Below are positions 60,601-64,000 of a stretch of 64,000 nucleotides of DNA, piece after piece (the first letter of the stretch is position 1; every line of letters begins with the position of its first letter). A model generated the notes under the pieces. It was given only the letters and a program-made list of their open reading frames with translations, was not told the DNA's origin and did not search any database. The translations under genes and the position numbers were made by a program. The stretch comes from Glandiceps talaboti (Eukaryota; Hemichordata; Enteropneusta; Spengelidae), in contig NC_135553.1 in the NCBI RefSeq assembly GCF_964340395.1, forward strand, positions 28,921,949 through 28,985,948. The letters are read 5' to 3'.

Positions 60601-63600
60601 GTTTGGACAGGTTTTGGCAAGTTTTGATCGGTTTTGACGGGTTTTGAGTTGTTTGCACCTATTTTTGACCGGTTTTGACCGGTTTGACAGGTTTGCACAG
60701 GTTTTGACCAGTTTTCACTGGTTTTAAACCGGTTTGCGACAGGTTTTGACCAGTTTTGATCGGTTTTAAACCGGTGTTGACTGGTTTTGATCGGTTTGAC
60801 TTGTTTTCACCAGTTTTGATCTGTTTTCACCTGATTATTACCAATTTGGAAGGTTTTGACCGGTATTGACTCATTTTCACCAGTTTTTGTCCGCCTTGGA
60901 TAGGTTTCGACCGGTTTGGACCGTTTAGACAGGTTGTGACCGGTTTGGAATGGTTGTGGACAGGTTTAGACCGGTTTGGACAGGTTCTGGACCGGTTTTG
61001 ATATGTTTGCACATGTTTTGACCAGTTTTGATCAGTTTTGACCGGTTTAAAACCAGTGTTGACTGGTTTTTATCAGTTTTGACTTGTTTGCACTGGTTTT
61101 CGACCAGTTTGGACCGGTTTTGAAAGGTTTTGACAGGTTTTGACAAGTTTTGATCGGTTTTGACGGGTTTTGTGTTGTTTGCACCTATTTTTGACCGGTT
61201 TTGACTGGTTTGACCGGTTTGCGACAGGTTTTGACCAGTTTTGATTAGTTTTGATCGGTTTTAAACCTGTGTTGACTGGTTTTGAACCGGTTTTGACTGG
61301 TTTTGACCAGTTTTGATCAGTTTTGACCGGTTAAACCGGTGTTGACTGGTTTTGATCAGTTTTGACTTGTTTGCACTGGTTTTGGACCAGTTTCGATAGG
61401 TTTTCGACCGGTTTTGACCAGTTTTGACAGGTTTTGACAGGTTTGGATGAGTTTTGACTGGTTTTGACGGGTTTTGAGTTGTTTGCACCTATTTGGACAG
61501 TTTTGGATAGGTTTTTGACCGGTTTGGAGAGGTTTGACCTGTTTGCACAGGTTTTGACCAGTTTTCACTGGTTTTAAACCGGTTTTTGACAGGTTTTGAC
61601 CAGTTTTGATCAGTTTTGATCGGTTTTAAACCGGTGTTGACTGGTTTTGATCAGTTTTGACTTGTTTGCATTGGTTTTAGACCAGTTTGGATGGGTTTTC
61701 GACCGGTTTGGACCGGTTTTGAAAAGTTTGGACAGGTTTTGACTGGTTTCGACGGGTTTTGAGTTGTTTGCACCTATTTTGGACAGGTTTGGATAGTTTT
61801 TTGACCGGTTTGGAGAGGTTTGACCTGTTTGCACAGGTTTTGACCAGTTTTGATGGGTTTTCGACTTGTTTGGACCGGTTTTGAAAGGTTTGGACAGGTT
61901 TTTCACAAGTTTTGATCGGTTTTGACGGGTGTTGAGTTGTTTGCACCTATTTTTGACCGGTTTGGACCGGTTTGAAAGGTTTGCACAGGTTTTGACCAGT
62001 GTTGATCGGTTTTAAACCGGTGTTGACTGGTTTTGATCGGTTTTGACTTGTTTTCACCAGTTTTGGACTGGTTTCGATAGATTTCGACAGGTTTCAATCA
62101 GTTTTGACAGCTTTTGACCAGTTTTGATCTGTTTTCACCTGATTATAACCAATTTGGAAGGTTTTGACCGGTATTGACTCATTTTCACCAGTTTTGGTCC
62201 GCCTTGGATAGGTTTTCGACCGGTTTGGACCGTTTAGACAGGTTTGCACAGGTTTTTAATGGTTTTGGACAGTTTGGACCGATTTGGACAGGTTCTGGAC
62301 AGGTTTTGATATGTTTGCACAGGTTTTGACCAGTTTTGATCAGTTTTGACCGGTTTAAACCAGTGTTGACTGGTTTTGATCAGTTTTGACTTGTTTGCAC
62401 TGGTTTCGACCGGTTTGGACCGGTTTTGAAAGGTTTAGACAGGTTTTGACCAGTTTTGATCGGTTTTGACGGGTTTTGAGTTGTTTGCACCTATTTTTGA
62501 CCGGTTTTGACCGGTTAGGACCGGTTTGACAGGTTTGCACAGGTTTTGACCAGTGTTGATCGGTTTTAAACCGGTGTTGACTGGTTTGATCGGTTTTGAC
62601 TTGTTTTCACCAGTTTTGGACTGGTTTCGATAGATTTCGACAGGTTTCCAATCAGTTTTGACAGCTTTTGACCAGTTTTGATCTGTTTTCACCTGATTAT
62701 AACCAATTGGAAGGTTTTGATCGGTATTGACTCATTTTCACCAGTTTTTGTCCGCCTTGGATAGGTTTTCGACCGGTTTGGACCGTTTAGACAGGTTGTG
62801 ACCGGTTTGGAATGGTTGTGGACAGGTTTAGACCGGTTTGGACAGGTTCTGGACCGGTTTTGATATGTTTGCACATGTTTTGACCAGTTTTGATCAGTTT
62901 TGACCGGTTTAAAACCAGTGTTGACTGGTTTTGATCAGTTTTGACTTGTTTGCACTGGTTTTCGACCAGTTTGGACCGGTTTTGAAAGGTTTGGACAGGT
63001 TTTGACAAGTTTTGATCGGTTTTGACAGGTTTTGAGTTGTTTGCACCTATTTTTGACCGGTTTTGACCGGTTTGACAGGTTTGCACAGGTTTTGACCAGT
63101 TTTCACTGGTTTTAAACCGGTTTGCGACAGGTTTTGACCAGTTGTGATCGGTTTAAACCGGTGTTGACTGGTTTTGATCGGTTTTGACTTGTTTTCACCA
63201 GTTTTGACTGGTTTCGATAGATTTCGACAGGTTTCAATCAGTTTTGACAGGTTTTGACCAGTTTTGATCTGTTTTCACCTGATTATAACCAATTTGGAAG
63301 GTTTTGACCGGTATTGACTCATTTTCACCAGTTTTGGTCCGCCTTGGATAGGTTTTCGACCGGTTTGGACCGTTTAGACAGGTTGCACAGGTTTTTAATG
63401 GTTTTGGACAGGTTTGGACCGGTTTGGACAGGTTCTGGACAGGTTTTGATATGTTTGCACAGGTTTTGACCAGTTTTGATCAGTTTTGACCGGTTTAAAA
63501 CCAGTGTTGACTGGTTTTGATCAGTTTTGACTTGTTTGCACTGGTTTTCGACCGGTTTGGACCGGTTTTGAAAGGTTTAGACAGGTTTTGACCAGTTTTG

Positions 63601-64000
63601 ATCGGTTTTGACGGGTTTTGAGTTGTTTGCACCTATTTTTGACCGGTTTTCGACCGGTTTGGACCGGTTTTGAAAGGTTTAGACAGGTTTTGACAAGTTT
63701 TGATCGGTTTTGACGGGTTTTGAGTTGTTTGCACCTATTTTGACCGGTTTTGACCGGTTTGACCGGTTTGCGACAGGTTTTGACCAGTTTTTGATCAGTT
63801 TTGATCGGTTTTAAACCTGTGTTGACTGGTTTTGAACCGGATTTGACAGGTTTTGACCAGTTTTGATCAGTTTTGACCGGTTTTAAACCGGTGTTGACTG
63901 GTTTTGATCAGTTTTGACTTGTTTGCACTGGTTTTGGACCAGTTTCGATAGGTTTTCGACCGGTTTGGACCGGTTTTGACAGGTTTGGACAAGATTTGAC
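48666..64000. repeat. Decamer-based GT-rich satellite array, >15.3 kb, continues past window end
   Basis: Basic unit is about GGTTTTGACC with variants AGTTTTGATC, GGTTTTAAAC, GGTTTGGACC and an occasional 11-mer. Higher-order units of ~284 bp recur (GTTTGCACCTATTT marks most unit edges), with larger duplications at ~4,460 bp (52,210 to 56,670) and ~7,714 bp (54,383 to 62,097). ACCGGTTTTAAACCGGT, a 17-bp dyad, occurs in most higher-order units. Minus-strand frames of 60-156 residues (SKPVQTGQNRSK-type) are translations of the repeat. Confidence 0.97.

Noticed and set aside
48666-64000. Minus-strand ORFs of the SKPVQTGQNRSKPVE type, resembling a repetitive secreted protein
   Set aside because: Direct translation of the decamer satellite; equivalent frames appear in several registers and break at random.
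26941-64000. CRISPR-like regular repeats
   Set aside because: There are no unique spacers between constant repeats, units vary in length and sequence, and the context is a eukaryotic genome without cas genes.
48666-64000. Telomeric repeat
   Set aside because: The unit GGTTTTGACC is not TTAGGG or another known telomere motif and is far more variable than telomeric DNA. A subtelomeric location cannot be judged.

Overview
The window is animal nuclear DNA. It has GT-AG exon signals, an APE-type LINE, cut-and-paste DNA transposons, abundant (CA)n/(CATA)n/(GA)n microsatellites and two long satellite arrays. Interspersed repeat families, ATGTACATGTA-type sequence and cysteine-rich phase-1 exons suggest a marine invertebrate such as a hemichordate, cephalochordate or lophotrochozoan. 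That placement is inference; I cannot name a species. Nothing bacterial is present.

Layout. 1-1,997: one end of a TTAA-flanked DNA element (minus orientation), itself interrupted by a smaller element that ends in a large palindrome. 2,000-5,340: diffuse interspersed repeats without a gene. 5,340-21,700: a deeply nested set of transposons. An old interspersed repeat, here called R1, is split four ways by (i) an ~8.8 kb TTAA-flanked element with 30-bp terminal inverted repeats (TIRs), (ii) a 5'-truncated LINE that carries a 2.8 kb TTAA-flanked element inside its ORF, and (iii) a 692-bp element with an 8-bp target duplication. The 8.8 kb element in turn holds a second R1 copy, a 155-bp-unit repeat, a hAT-like element with zinc-finger exons, and a second LINE fragment on the minus strand. 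22,190-22,550: a TATG/CA microsatellite block. 23,725-25,700: the 3' end of a host gene with a ShKT-type exon, an EGF-like exon and a transmembrane terminal exon, all joined through phase-1 introns; the first two exons are each one base short of frame. 25,715-26,940: 384-bp repeats and fold-back hairpins built on a GAAGATCG motif. 26,941-48,665: a 21.7 kb A-rich satellite with 41/47-bp units. 48,666 to the window end: at least 15.3 kb of a decamer-based GT-rich satellite.

The only protein-coding regions I support are the LINE reverse-transcriptase ORF, the minus-strand LINE C-terminus, the decayed TTF/BED zinc-finger exons in the hAT-like element, and the three host exons. The many long open frames inside the two satellites are consequences of repeat composition and are not genes. 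The satellites make up about 58% of the window. The most noteworthy items are the reconstructable nested insertion history, the paired satellites with dyad-symmetric units and recent higher-order amplification, and the in-frame duplicated splice acceptor of the ShKT exon.
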